A stretch of DNA of 64,000 bases from Rosa chinensis (lineage: Eukaryota > Streptophyta > Magnoliopsida > Rosales > Rosaceae): assembly GCF_002994745.2 (NCBI RefSeq), contig NC_037088.1:49257897-49321896 (forward strand), read 5' to 3'. Below, one piece after another: positions 20,849 to 32,079 of the stretch. Within the stretch, counting starts at the first letter, position 1, and each line of letters opens with the position of its first letter. Under the pieces are notes generated by a model. It searched no databases and had not been told where the DNA came from. It saw only the letters and a program-made list of their open reading frames with translations. A program made the position numbers and the translations under genes.

Positions 20849-22962
20849 TTACTGATTGTAGAAGAATTTGGGCGGTATATGCTTGGTGTTGTTGCCTTTG
20901 ATGTAGCCTTGCTTCATTTGTTCAATGCAAGCAACATTATCCTCATAAATGCTTATTGGCTCATCTGTAGTAGACTTCAAACCACAATTGCTTCGAACAT
21001 GCATAACTATGGATCGAAGCCATATACATTCACGAACTGCTTCATGAAGAGCAATAATCTCTGCATGATTCGAAGAGGTAGCGACTAAGGTCTGCTTTGT
21101 AGACCTCCAAGATATTGCGGTCTTTCCCATGGTGAATAAATAGCCATTTTGGGAGCGACCTTTGTGTGGAGGTACCCAGCATCAGCAAAACCTTCCAAAA
21201 CACTTATATCATTTTGGGATGGGGAGAGGGAACACAATTCACCATGTGTGGCGTCCCTGGCACTTGATGGGTTCGAATCCATCATCTCTCTGTAGTGATA
21301 GAACAAGCTCATATCAATCGTACCACTTAGGTATCGAAAGATTTCTTTAACACCAGACTAATGGCGTCGTGTTGGTGCAAAGCTATATCTACCTAACAAG
21401 TTCACAACGAAAGAGATGTCTGGTCTTATGCATTGTGCTAAGTACAATAATGCGCCTATTGCACTTAGGTAGGGCACTTCTGTCTCTAGCACTTCTTCTT
21501 CGTTATCTTTTAGACGAAATGGATCATTCTTTGGATCAAGACTATGGATGACCATTGGGATGCTTGAAGGCTTAATCTTGTCAGTGTTTATACACCTAAG
21601 CATCTTTTGGGTATAAGTTGATTGATGAATCAGGATACCATCTCTACAGTGCTCAAGTTCTAAACAAAACCGTGTTTTCCCAAGATCTTTCATCTCAAAC
21701 TCGGATTTCAAGTGTTCAACAGTTTCCCTTAGCTCTTTAAGGGTGCCAATTATATTCATGTTATCGACATAAACCTCTACTATTGCAAATCAGGAACTTG
21801 TCATTTTTATGAACACACATGGGCATAGTTCATTGTTGACATATCCCTTTCCAATCAAGTAGTCACTTAGACGGTTATACCACATCCGTCCGGATTGTTT
21901 CAATCCATATAGTGAGCGTTTGAATCTTATAGAAAACGTGCTCCATGGTTTAGAGCCACTTGATTTGGGTAACTGAATTCCATCTGGAATCTTCATGTAT
22001 ATCTCTGTATCTAGATCTCCATATAGATACGCAATAACCACATCCATAAGCTGCATGTTCAGTTTTTCAGAAACTACCAAACTGATAAGGTAGCGGAACG
22101 TAATGACGTCCATTACGGGAGAATAAGTCTCCTCGTAGTTGATTCCAGAGCGTTGTGAGAAGCCTTGCGCCACAAGGTGAGCTTTGTACCTTACAATCTC
22201 ATTTTTCTTATTACGCTTTCTAACGAATACCCATTTGTGATCAACTGGTTTGGTGTTGGGCGGTATTGGCACGATTTTTCCAAATACCTTTCCTTTCGCT
22301 AGAGAATCAAGTTCTGCCTGGATCGCATCTTTCCATTTTGGCCAATCGGCTCTACGTTGGCATTCATCAACGGAGCGTGGTTCGATGTCATCGGTCTCAA
22401 TAATCTCACGCGCCACTGAATACGCGAATACATCATCAATGATGATGGAGCTTCTTTCCTGCGTCCTATGTACACTAGTGTAATTTACAGAGATCTCTAT
22501 ATTCTTAGGGATAGGTTCTGACATTGAGGCATCCCCCAATGATGTCTCTTGGACATAACCATAATCTGGAACATTCTCATGGGATGGATTTTGAATATCG
22601 ATGATCAAAGGATTTGTTTGTGCCTTATTCGCTCTCTTTCTAGGGCGAGTGTCCTTCGAACCAATTAGTCTACCGCGCTTCCTTGCGGGACTTGCGGCCT
22701 TGGATGCTACATCATTGCCATTCTGGGCAATGACGCCATCTCTTGGTGTTACAGGAGTGGCGTTATGTTCAGTATTCGGGATATCAATCCTTGCAGGCAC
22801 GTTTGCAGTAGGTATGTATGATCTCGTCACTTTGGCAACATCAGAAAACACATCAAGTAGAGTGTCCGCTATGTTCTGCTGCTCGATTATTCTTCGCACT
22901 TCAAGTTCGGACTGTGCCGTACGGGGATCAAGATGAGACATAGTAGGGACAGACCACAACAA
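20849..22962 (-). pseudogene. Copia A reverse transcriptase and RNase H pseudogene
   Basis: The intact enzyme copies element RNA into DNA inside the particle. A 390-codon open stretch (22962 to 21790) starts in the integrase-RT linker and contains the RVT_2 start KWKDAIQAELDSL, then VDHKWVFVRKR, YKAHLVAQGFSQ, YEETYSPVMD and SLYGLKQSGRMWYNRL. A stop follows just before the catalytic box, which reads YVDN instead of the family's YVDD (minus strand, about 21750-21780). The thumb and connection continue in a second open piece (21759-21358, FEMKDLGKTRFCLELE, YLSAIGALLYLA). The RNase H piece (21130-20849) retains SSNHAEIIALHEAVREC and a YEDN box. Frame breaks separate the pieces, so the protein is dead even apart from the YVDN change. 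Confidence 0.88.
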
Positions 22963-23253
22963 TTCATGTCATTCCTATTGAACATCTGTGTTCTTATCTC
23001 CCCCTAATGATGGGAAGACTGTCTCATCAAAATGACAATCCGCAAATCTAGCGGTAAAGAGATCGCCTATTAAAGGTTCAAGATAGCGGACAATAGTTGG
23101 AGATTCATATCTAACATAAATGCCCATTCATCGTTGTGGACCCATCTTAGTACATTGTGGCGGCATAATAGGCACATAAATGGCACACCCAAAAATGCGT
23201 AAGTGCGAGATATCAGGCTCGTACCCAGTCACTAGCTGTAACGCAGAGTAAGA

Positions 23254-24533
23254 TTAGGTTGTAGTGGGTCGTAGACGAATTAGCGTCATTAGATGCAGTA
23301 TTGCATATCCCCAAGCAGAAACAGGGAGACTGGTGGGCATAACCAATGTCCGTGCTATCATTTGAAGTCGTTTGATAGATGCTTTTGCGAGACCATTTTG
23401 GGTATGAGTATGGGGAACTGGATGCTCAACATCAATCCCCAGTGACATGCAATAGTCATCAAATGTTTTCGATGTAAATTCCCCAGCATTATCAAGTCGA
23501 ATTGACTTAATTGGATGGTCAGGGTAGTGAGTCTGTAGACGGATAATCTGGGCAAGGAGTTTAGCATAAGCAGCATTTTTAGTGGACAACAATGCGATAT
23601 GTGACCAGCGTGTCGACGCATCAACCAATATCATAAAGTATTTAAAAGGTCCGCATGATGGTTGAATCGGTCCACAAATATCCCCTTGGATTCTCTGTAA
23701 GAAAGGAATGAGTATGTTAGGATCCTTTGCGTAGGATGGTCTCGGTCCTAATTTCCTGAAGGAACAAGCTTTTCAAAATGAGCAAGGGGCCTTAGAAGCA
23801 ACCAATGAGGATTTTGGTTGGGGCTGAGTGACTGTAGCGTTATTAGAAGTAAAATGTGTGACTACATCTCCCATCATGGCGTTGGAACCATGGGAATTGG
23901 TACTTTTGGAGTCATGGCCATTGGGAGGAAAAACCATGGCGTCATGCTCATGGTTGGCACCATTGATGGCGTCATCACAAGGGATGTGGGCGGCCCTTTG
24001 GCAACTCAAGACAGCTACAGCGCCAGAAGCTGCAGTTGTTGCTGTCTTACTAAGTCCTGGAATCAATTTTCGATTCTTGCTTCTTCTCATTCTGAAGAAT
24101 GGATGTCCGTGTGAAGTCTTTAGTATACAGAGCATCATATCACCACTATGATGTCCTAGTCGGTCATGCCAAAGCTAGTATGTGTCAGAATCCAAGAGAT
24201 CTTCTCTTATGATATTATAGGATTCAATAGGTTAAATTGTAGTGACATAAAGTCCACTAGATTGACACATAAGCTTCTCTAAGATGCGCTTTCGTCCGCA
24301 ATCATTCGAGCTAATGCAAAGGAACTCTTTTCCGTTCTCATTATGTGTTTCTGCGTAGAATCCGTGGCTCTTATATCTTTAAAGCTCAATAATGTTCGAT
24401 TTGCCTTAGGAGCGTAGAGAGCTTCAGTGACTTTAATCAAGGTGCCATTTGACAACAGGAATTGGGTCATTCCATGTCCTTGAACTAAACCTGATGGCCC
24501 AGCCATCGTAGTCACAGAGGAATATGTAGGCAA
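23254..24533 (-). pseudogene. Copia A integrase and pre-integrase pseudogene
   Basis: Minus-strand pieces in order: a protease/pre-integrase part (24533-24279) with GPSGLVQGHGM and LYAPKANRTLLSFKDIR; a degraded GAG-pre-integrase region (about 24250-23773), where the His-Cys zinc-finger area is broken; and an integrase core (23634-23254). The core keeps ASTRWSHIALLS, IKSIRLDNAGEFTS (the second catalytic Asp) and HTHTQNGLAKASIKRLQ; the family's catalytic Glu should follow the QNG motif, but this copy has Lys-Ala in that area. Several stops separate the parts. Confidence 0.8.
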
Positions 24534-24639
24534 TATCTCTAAGAATAATTGACTATGTCGTAGAATGGTGTGCGTAGTCGCACTATCAGCAAGACATTGA
24601 AGTTTATCTATTCCTAAAAGAAAAGCTTGTAATTAATTT

Positions 24640-24873
24640 AAAAGGAGTCATAAAGAAAAGAACTCAGCTTTTATTAATAAGCCAAACGGAATTACATCAT
24701 TGTTTCTTTGACCAAGGAAAATCTAATCCAATAAACTAGCTAATGCAAACAATGATAGTTGTCTAACTCCTTTCGGTAATTCCAATGCAAATGTGACCAG
24801 GTGAGTAGAGAGATGTTGGTGGAGCAAGGCTCGCTTAAGTACCACTTATCTCAAAACTTTCCTAGACATCACA
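24640..24873 (-). other. Conserved non-coding spacer between gag and pol of copia A
   Basis: No open frame, but the same sequence (blocks such as AGAGAGATG, GCAAGGCTCGCTTAAGTACC and ATGACTCC-like poly-T/A parts) lies between gag and pol in C (about 34950-35220) and D (about 49970-50340). Its conservation in three copies suggests it belongs to the element. Confidence 0.65.
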
Positions 24874-24878
24874 CTTAC

Positions 24879-25317
24879 TGTAGATACCTCTACTAGCAAG
24901 GCTATTTTCTATATCACCAAGCATAAGTAACACCTTCTTAGGGGGGCCGACAAGCCACGGTGGGGCCCAACCACGACATGCATCACGTAGCCGGATGTCC
25001 AAGCTACGCCACGGTAGTCGGAAGCGGCCAATACCTCGCCGGGAAGTCACCTTCCCGGCCTTGCCAAGTTACCTTCACAAGCATGTTTTCTAAAGACTAG
25101 AATAGTGGGTTTAGCATCCCACATGGAAGAAAATGTAAAGTGGAGGGGTTCCCTTACCTATAAAAGGGACCCTCCTCATACTTAGAATCCATCCTATTAC
25201 ATCTCTTATAATCCCTTTGGGCCGCAAGGCCTAATACACTAGTTAAAACTTTTAAGTGGACGTAGTCTCCCACTAAGATGGGAGACAAACCACTATATTT
25301 CTCGTGTGTGTGTGTGT

Positions 25318-25353
<36 letters not shown>

Positions 25354-25393
25354 ATTTATCATTAATTAGGCCCCTCGGTCACAAATATTAACA
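24879..25393 (+). repeat. 5' LTR of element B
   Basis: 515 bp, with TG...CA ends. It contains CCTATAAAAGGGACCC (a likely TATA box, about 25160-25175) and a compound (TG)n(CT)n microsatellite at 25306-25350. It carries about 24 bp, including the inverted pair CCGGGAAG/CTTCCCGG near 25040, that is absent from the right LTR. Confidence 0.93.
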
Positions 25394-25938
25394 TTGGCAC
25401 CGTCTGTGGGAAGCCGATACAGTGGCTTCGTCACTTACCATGTGTTAAGTCAGCTTAACAAGCTCAAAAGAATTTTTCTTTTCGTTTTCCCTTTGAGTTA
25501 TCAAAGTTGGTCACTGAGAATCATCTTATTTGATTATCAACTTTTTCTTCTCTTGAATTATCATCAGCTAGCTTTTATTTTTTTTCGTTACGTCAAGCAA
25601 TGTAATCCCATCCTTAGCGGTAACACATTCAGCGGCAACACAAAAAAAAAATAGGACAAATTTCAGTTTAGTACCCCGAGGTTTGGGGGTAACATCTTGT
25701 CAGTCCCTGCCCTTTTAATTTGATTAGCAACACCCCTGTGCTTTCAATTTCAATCAGCCGTGCCCAATTTTTTTGGAGACATCCAATTTGGACGTTAAAT
25801 GCTGACGTGGCAGCGACAAACTCAGCTGTGGGCCCAGAGAAAGGGGTAAATTTGACATTTCACTTAATTTCCACATTAAAAATAAAATAAAAATCTTATT
25901 CTTCTCTTCCTCTGATCCTCCTCTCTCAGATCCGATGG

Positions 25939-26003
<65 letters not shown>

Positions 26004-26431
26004 CCTCTTTGTCCTCTCCTCCTCCTGTCTTCTCTGATCGAGCTCTCTTGTCACCTCACCCTCCATCGCCTTCTTCTTTCTCTCCCTCCTGTACTCCGCA
26101 TAGTCGTTCGGCTTGGCTGGATCATACTCTTCTGGCATCATCATCTTCATCTTCGTCTTCTGGGAATGGATCAGAGAACGACCAAACTGATTGGAGGTGT
26201 TTGGCTTGGGATTATCGATCTCCATAGACGACATCAGCTTGGGATTGTCGATCTCCATAGACGACATCATCTGGTTTTGGTTCTCTGTTTGGCTTGGGAT
26301 TGTCGATCTCCGATGTTTCTGCATTTTTCAGTGACTCCGGCCATTGTTTGACTTGCATGTGGTGGAGTGCATGATGAGGCCCAAGCCGCCAAAACCTTCC
26401 CTCTTCCTCCTCTGTCCAAAACACTAAACCC

Positions 26432-26767
26432 ATGGCGATGATCAATCTTCTTCTCTCTTTTCTCTGCATTTTCACCACCACCGCCCTTTCACAACCAACC
26501 AGTGCTCCGCCGTACTCTCAAGAACCCATCGACGCCGTCACCCGATCTCTCCTCCTCCTCCTTCAATCTCCCCAACCCCACCACTGGCTTCAATCCCACC
26601 TAAGACTCCTCTCGTCCCTGCCCTCTTCGTCATCAGAGACTCCTACATCACCAACAATTTCCTCGGGACATTGGCACACACTGATAGCCTCCCCTACGGC
26701 CGCGATTTCGACACGCACGAGCCCACTGGGCGGTTCTGCAATGGCAAAATCCCAGTCAATTATATTG
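26432..26767 (+). pseudogene. Captured GDSL esterase/lipase exon 1 fragment
   Basis: GDSL esterases/lipases are secreted Ser hydrolases. The fragment opens with a signal-peptide-like MAMINLLLSFLCIFTTTALS (26432-26491). After a shift it reads PALFVIRDSYITNNFLGTLA and LPYGRDFDTHEPTGRFCNGK, the family's block I region followed by its conserved PTGRF-NG motif, ending at a plausible donor (ATATTG|GTAATT at 26767/26768). The block I motif is RDS rather than GDS (one base, GGA to AGA), and the middle is frameshifted. Later exons with the catalytic Asp and His are absent. It is a captured first exon, possibly transcribed but without lipase function. Confidence 0.82.
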
Positions 26768-27370
26768 GTAATTTCGCTTCTTTAGAACACCCTTTTCTTG
26801 ATTAGAATCAAATCTATGGTCTTTTTGTCATCTGGGTTCTTGAGAAGCAATCGCAGCTGTTTTGATTGGTTTCATAATTAAAAAGCAATCGCAGCTTTTT
26901 TGATTGGTTTCATGGTTGAAATTATTGTGTTCTATGGAAAATAGACTATAGATCTCTGATTTCATTAATTATGCGGTGAAAAAAGTTGTGAGATTTCAGT
27001 TGGGGTTGTATATTTGATGCCTGCATTCACGCTTTAATTTTCATTCCTGTCAAATGATGGAAGGTTTGGTGTTGAAATTGGTAGGTCAGAAGAGAAATCC
27101 AGAATCAGTTTGCTTAGCAAAGAATTCAGATACTGAAGTTTTCTGAAATTATTACTCACTGTTAAATTTCCACATTATAGTGGCATTGGTCAGCAACTGA
27201 GTCTTGGCATCAAAACTGTTTGGAAGTTCCTCTTTTTAAGTTAAACTGATTGTCAATTTTATAAGTATGTATGATCTTCATCTGTTGCCATGGGCATGTG
27301 GAAGCACCACGTTGTGCAATTGTTTGCAGGACTATCTGTGTGATCTGAGGCTTTTGTCTTTCGACTGCAG

Positions 27371-27930
27371 ATATTAAAGATTTTGGAACATGGAAGTATC
27401 AGAGGTCTTAGTATCTTGTCTTTTGAGCTTGAACTAGTTGGTTACACGATTGCTTTGGCATATTGTCTTCATGGAGGGCTTCCCTTCTCAGCTTATGGGG
27501 AACTGGCCTTTCTTTTGATCCAAGGTATGCCAAAGGCTTCTTATAATTTTCTTCTCGGCTCTAACATGTCTCCGGGAAATGCTTCTTAGATGTAAGGGTG
27601 AATTGCTTTTTCCATACTCAACCAAATTAAATATTTCAGACTCGCTTGACCCGTTCTGAAAGTTTTAGTCCATATAGTAGTGGTTGAATAGATCGTAGTT
27701 TTCAAACAAGGAGCCTCAGAACCTTGTTTATCATTTGTTGGCCTTATTGGACTAGGTGTTGTTGCATGCAATTCTATAGCATTAGGAAGAGCGGTTATGG
27801 CAATCCCAAAGGATCTAACACTGTTGCCTTTTTTGCCTTTTTTTTTTTTACAGCTCTAATATTAGTTGCCATTATGTACTATTACTCCCAACCTGTAAGC
27901 ATCAAAAGATGGATGACGGCATTACTGTAT
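27371..27930 (+). pseudogene. Captured MPDU1-like (PQ-loop) gene fragment with intron
   Basis: The exon at 27371-27524 encodes [20 protein letters not shown] and [19 protein letters not shown], ending GELAFLLIQ. It is bounded by an acceptor (CTGCAG) and a donor (CAAG|GTATGC). After a 329-bp intron, the exon at 27854-27930 encodes ALILVAIMYYYSQPVSIKRW. The split codon across the junction (G|CT, Ala) is in phase. The pattern is that of the plant mannose-P-dolichol utilisation defect 1 family, PQ-loop membrane proteins involved in dolichol-linked sugar use in the ER. Only the middle of the protein is present. Retention of the intron means genomic DNA was captured, not mRNA. The visible exons contain no stop. 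Confidence 0.82.
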
Positions 27931-28208
27931 CCTTCTCTCTTAAGGAAGAGAAGAATAAGATTTTTATTTTTTTTTAATGTGGAAATTAAGTGAAATGTCG
28001 AATTTACCCCTTTCTCTGGGCCCACAGCTGAATTTGTCGCTGCCACGTCAGCATTTAACGTCCAAATTGGATGTCTCCGAAAAAATTGGGCACGGCTGAT
28101 TGAAATTGAAAGCACAGGGGTGTTGCTGATCAAATTAAAAGGGCAGGGACTGACATGATGTTACCCCCAAACCTCAGGGTACTAAACTGAAATTTGTCCA
28201 AAAAAATA

Positions 28209-28253
28209 TATTTATCCACTTTGATTAACAACACACCCATCCTTAGCGGCAAC

Positions 28254-28285
<32 letters not shown>

Positions 28286-28288
28286 TAC
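28209..28288 (+). other. Interior of element B between Pack-MULE and copia C
   Basis: 80 bp of element B interior. It contains CCATCCTTAGCGGCAACACA, nearly repeating 25606-25641 on the other side of the Pack-MULE, and then a (TA)n run at 28256-28285 that abuts copia C. Confidence 0.6.
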
Positions 28289-28503
28289 TGTAGAGAAACT
28301 GAAATTGAGAGGAAATTGTTGTGTATTCTCATTAATAATAGGGGCCTCTTTATATTAAGAATTACAATGTATAGAATCTCAATCATATAAGGAAAGTAAT
28401 CGTACATTGAATAGGAATCTAGATCCTTCTAATTTAAGCCTATTACCACTAGGTCAAGTAACCTAGAGTTTGGGCCAAACACAAATTAGGGTTTACTTGA
28501 ACA
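28289..28503 (-). repeat. 3' LTR of copia C
   Basis: 215 bp, bounded by (TA)n on the left and the polypurine tract (CTCCCCCTT in + sense) on the right. It matches 37440-37654 with few differences. Confidence 0.92.
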
Positions 28504-28689
28504 CTCCCCCTTGTGTTGCCCAAACGCGGTGCTTCTCTCGTTGCCTCGTCAAAAACCTTGCCGAGTAACAAAAACCCAGTGGGACAAAAATAACCTCGGT
28601 CGAAGGGGAAAAAGAGCACAACACACCCTTCACGTTTCAAGGTGAACATGTAGACATCTCCCCCTGATGTCTGCGTCTCCCCCTGATGA

Positions 28690-31600
28690 CTATGATCATG
28701 GGAGTTCAGATAATTTCCGCAAGCCAATTCTTGCCACATGTTTCTCGAACTTGGATTTGGGCAATGAGTTAGTAAACAAGTCTGCCACATTATCCTCAGA
28801 TCGAACCTAGTTCACTTTGGTATTTGAGGAGAGTCTGTTGTTGCTTTTGATGTAGCCTTGCTTCATTTGTTCAAAACGAATAGAATTATCCTAAATGCTC
28901 GTAGGCTCATCTTGTGGTAGACTTCAAACCACAATTGTTCGAACATGCGTGATTATGGATCCAATCCATAAACATTCACGAACCACTTCGTGAAGAGCAA
29001 TAATCTCTGCATGGTTCGAAGATATAGCGACTACGGTCTGTTCTGTAGACCTCCAAGATATCACGGTCTTTTTCCATGGTGAACACTTAACCAGTTTGGG
29101 AGCGAGCTTTGTGTAGGTCAGAGAGGTACCCAGCATCAGCAAAACCTTCCAAAACACTTATATCGTTTTGGGATGGGGATAGAGAACGCAGGCCAGCGTT
29201 GGCGGCGTTTCTGGTGTGTGACGGGTCTGAATCCATCTTCTCTCTGTAGGGATAGAACAAGCTCATATCAATCGTACATCTCAAGTACTGAAAGATATCT
29301 TTTACACCAATCAAAATGGCGTCGCGTTGGCGCAGAGCTATACCTTAGCTAACAAGTTCACTGCAAACGAGATGTCCGGTCCTGTGCATTGAGCTAAGTA
29401 CAATAATGCACCTATTGTACTCAAGTAAGGCACTTCTGCCTCTAGCACATCTTCGTTATCATCCTCCAGACAAAGAGGATCCTTTTCAAGATCGAGACTA
29501 CGGACGATCATAGGGGTGCTTAAAGGTTTGACCTTGTCAAAATGCCTAAGCATCTATCGACACGATGCTCAAGTTCCAAACTAAGACATAATCGTGTTCT
29601 CCCAAAATCCTTCATCTCAAAATCAGATTTCAAGTGTTCAGCGGTTTCCCTTAACTCTTTAAGGGCTTGTAATGAAGATCATGTCCAACATGAACAGCGA
29701 TTGAATCCAAAACTTATTATGGAAACGCGTGGGCATATCCCTTCCCAATCAAGTAGTCATTTTAGCGAGCGTTTCAACCTCTTTGTAAACGCGCTCCGTG
29801 GTCTAGAGCCACTTGACTTGGGTAAATGAAGTTCACCATGAACCTTCATGTATATTCTGTATCTAGATCCCTATAGAGATACGTAGTGACCACATTTGTA
29901 AGCTGCATGTTCAGTTATTCGGAAACTACCAAACTGACAGGGTAGTGGAGTGCAATGACAACCATTAAGAGAGAATATGTCTCATCGTAGTCGATTTCAG
30001 GGCGTTTTATGAGAAGCCTAGCGCCATAAGGCGAGATTACCATCTCTTTTTCTCACTACGCTTTCTAACGAAGACCCATTAGTCAACAAGTTTTATGTTA
30101 GGAGGTGTTGGCATTACTAGCTTGAAAACCTTCCTCTTCGTTAGAGAATCCATCTTAACCTGGATCGCATCTTTCCATTTAGGCCAAATTTCTCTACGTT
30201 GGCATTCATTCATCAACGGATCGTGGTTCGATATCATCTAACTCAACAAACTCATGCGCAACTACATCATCAATTATGATGGAGTTTCTATCACACGTCT
30301 CATGTACACTAGTGTAAGTTTCATAGAGCTCTATATTCTCGAGAATAGGTTCTAATGTTGAGGCATTTCCCAACGATAACCCTAACCCTGAAGATTCTCA
30401 TGAGACGGATTTTGAGTCTTGATGATCAAAGGATTGGAATGTGTCAAAGTGTCCTTCGAACCTACGGGCCTCCCACAATTCCTAGCTGGGGCCATGGCCT
30501 GTAAGGCCAGAGTGCCACTCTCTTTAGCGTTAGCGCCATGCCTACCTCCTTGTAGGGTGGCGCTACGTCCTCTGGTAGGGACGTCCTTCCTTGCAGGCTT
30601 GTTTGCAGCATATTTGTGTGATCTAGTCACTTTAACAGGGATCGAGATGAGACATAGTGGGGACAGGCCACGACAATTCATGTCTTTCCTACTAAACATC
30701 CGTGTTCTTATCTCCCCCTAACGACTGGAAGACTGTCTCATCAAAGTGACAACCCACAAATCTAGCGGTAATGAGATCGCCTTGCAATGGCATTAAGTGG
30801 CGGACGATTGTTGGAGTCTCAAATCCAACGTAGTTGCCCATTCGTCTGTAAGGACATATCATAGAGCATTGAGGCGGCGCAATTGCAACATAAATGGCTC
30901 ACTCAAATATGCATAAGTATGATACTTGTACCCAGTCATTAGCTGTAACGCAGAGATACATTGAGTGGCGATGGGTCGTAGACGAATTAGCATAGCTGCA
31001 TGCAATATTGCATCACCCCAAGCGGATATAAGGAGATTGGTGCGCATTACCAACGTCTGGACTATCATCGTAGTCGTTTCTGCAAGACCATTTGAGTGTG
31101 TACATGAGAATATAATGTCCAACTCAGTCCCATTGCAATATCCATCGAAAGTCTTTCGATGTAAACTCTCTAGCGTAGTCAAATCCAATTGACTGAATAG
31201 GATGATCTGGGGAGTGAGCCCGTTGTCATATGATATGTGTTAGGAGTGTAGCATAAGCAGCATTTATAGGTGGACAATGGCCCAACACGTGACCAGCGTG
31301 TTTGCATGTCAACCAACATCATGAAACATTTAAGTGTCCGCAAGTTGGTTGAATCAATCCACAGAATCCTCATGGATTCTATGTAAGAACAGAATGAGTA
31401 TGTTCATTTCCTTTGCATAGGACGGTCTTAGTCCTAATTTCCCTAAGGAACGGGCTTTGTAAAAAAAGTGAGAGGCTTTAGAAGCAACCAATGAGTATTT
31501 TGGTTAGGCCTGAGCTTCTGAAACTCTATTTGAAGCAAGTTGGTGATTGTAGCATCACCTGGGGCGTCATCACCATGATGGACGCTATCCATAGTGTTAT

Positions 31601-32079
31601 GGATAGGGACTGCGCCAGCCCTAGGCTGGTGGTGGACGGAGGCGGTGCCCTAGACAGCTGCGTCGGTCACACTTAGTCTAGAAATCAACTTTTGATTCAT
31701 GCTTCGTTTCGCTCGAAAGAAATGATGTCCATGTGAAGTCTTTAGTAGACGGATTATCATATCATAACCAGGATGACCTATCCTACCGTGACAAAGCCAA
31801 TATATGTCTAAATCCAAGAGATCTTCTCTCGTAACTTTATTAGATTTAATAGCTCGAATAGTAACATAAAGTCCATTAGAGAGATACATAAACTTCTCTA
31901 AGATGCGCCTTTATTCGCAATCATTAGAGGTATTGCAAAGGAACTCATTTCCGTTCTCTACATGCGTTTTTGCATGGAATCCGTTGGCTATTCATAGGTG
32001 TGATTTGCCCTAGAAGCGTAGAGAGTTTTTGTGATAGTAATTAAGGTGTCATTTGGCAAGTGGAACTTGGGCTATTCCA
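28690..32079 (-). pseudogene. Copia C pol pseudogene (pre-integrase to RNase H)
   Basis: Highly degraded. Recognisable minus-strand pieces: pre-integrase (31889-31650, DLDIYWLCHGRIGHPGYDMI, with the His of the zinc-finger region); integrase (31373 to about 30859, TRWSRVGPLSTY and scattered remains of the QNGLAE motif); RT (about 30250-29087, EVPYLSTIGALLYLAQCTGP, SVLEGFADAGYL); and RNase H (29157-28924, AISSNHAEIIALHEVVREC). Stops and frame changes interrupt every domain, and parts of the RT palm are deleted (about 29660-29760). The protease start continues beyond the solo LTR at 34892-34945. Confidence 0.8.

Larger units (their letters stand above)
20294..24878 (-). mobile_element. Ty1/copia element A, 3' portion (antisense)
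   Basis: On the minus strand this part runs from the gag/pol spacer (24640-24878) through integrase, reverse transcriptase and RNase H to a polypurine tract (AAGGGGGAG, read on the minus strand at about 20513-20521) and the 3' LTR (20294-20512). The element is interrupted at 24878 by element B and resumes at 42218. The 5-bp duplication CTTAC at 24874-24878 and 42213-42217 marks that junction. Joined, A would be about 7 kb. Confidence 0.9.
25654..28199. mobile_element. Pack-MULE with two captured gene fragments
   Basis: Inverted repeats of about 250 bp (25654 to about 25910 and about 27950-28199) start GGACAAATTTCAGTTTAGTA and end with its complement. The perfect 9-bp duplication AAAAAAATA lies at 25645-25653 and 28200-28208. 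The arms share TAATTTCCACATT, CTGTGGGCCCAGAGAAAGG and other blocks. The interior holds a GDSL lipase first-exon fragment and an MPDU1-like two-exon fragment with its intron, both in + orientation, and no transposase. It lies within element B. A (CT)n run at about 25944-26000 sits at the inner edge of the left arm. Confidence 0.92.

Noticed and set aside
22250..22936. Plus-strand open frames opposite the copia A RT
   Set aside because: Antisense shadows of the well-supported minus-strand reverse transcriptase and linker.
23773..24151. Overlapping plus-strand frames near the pre-integrase region
   Set aside because: They are opposite-strand shadows of degraded copia A pol.
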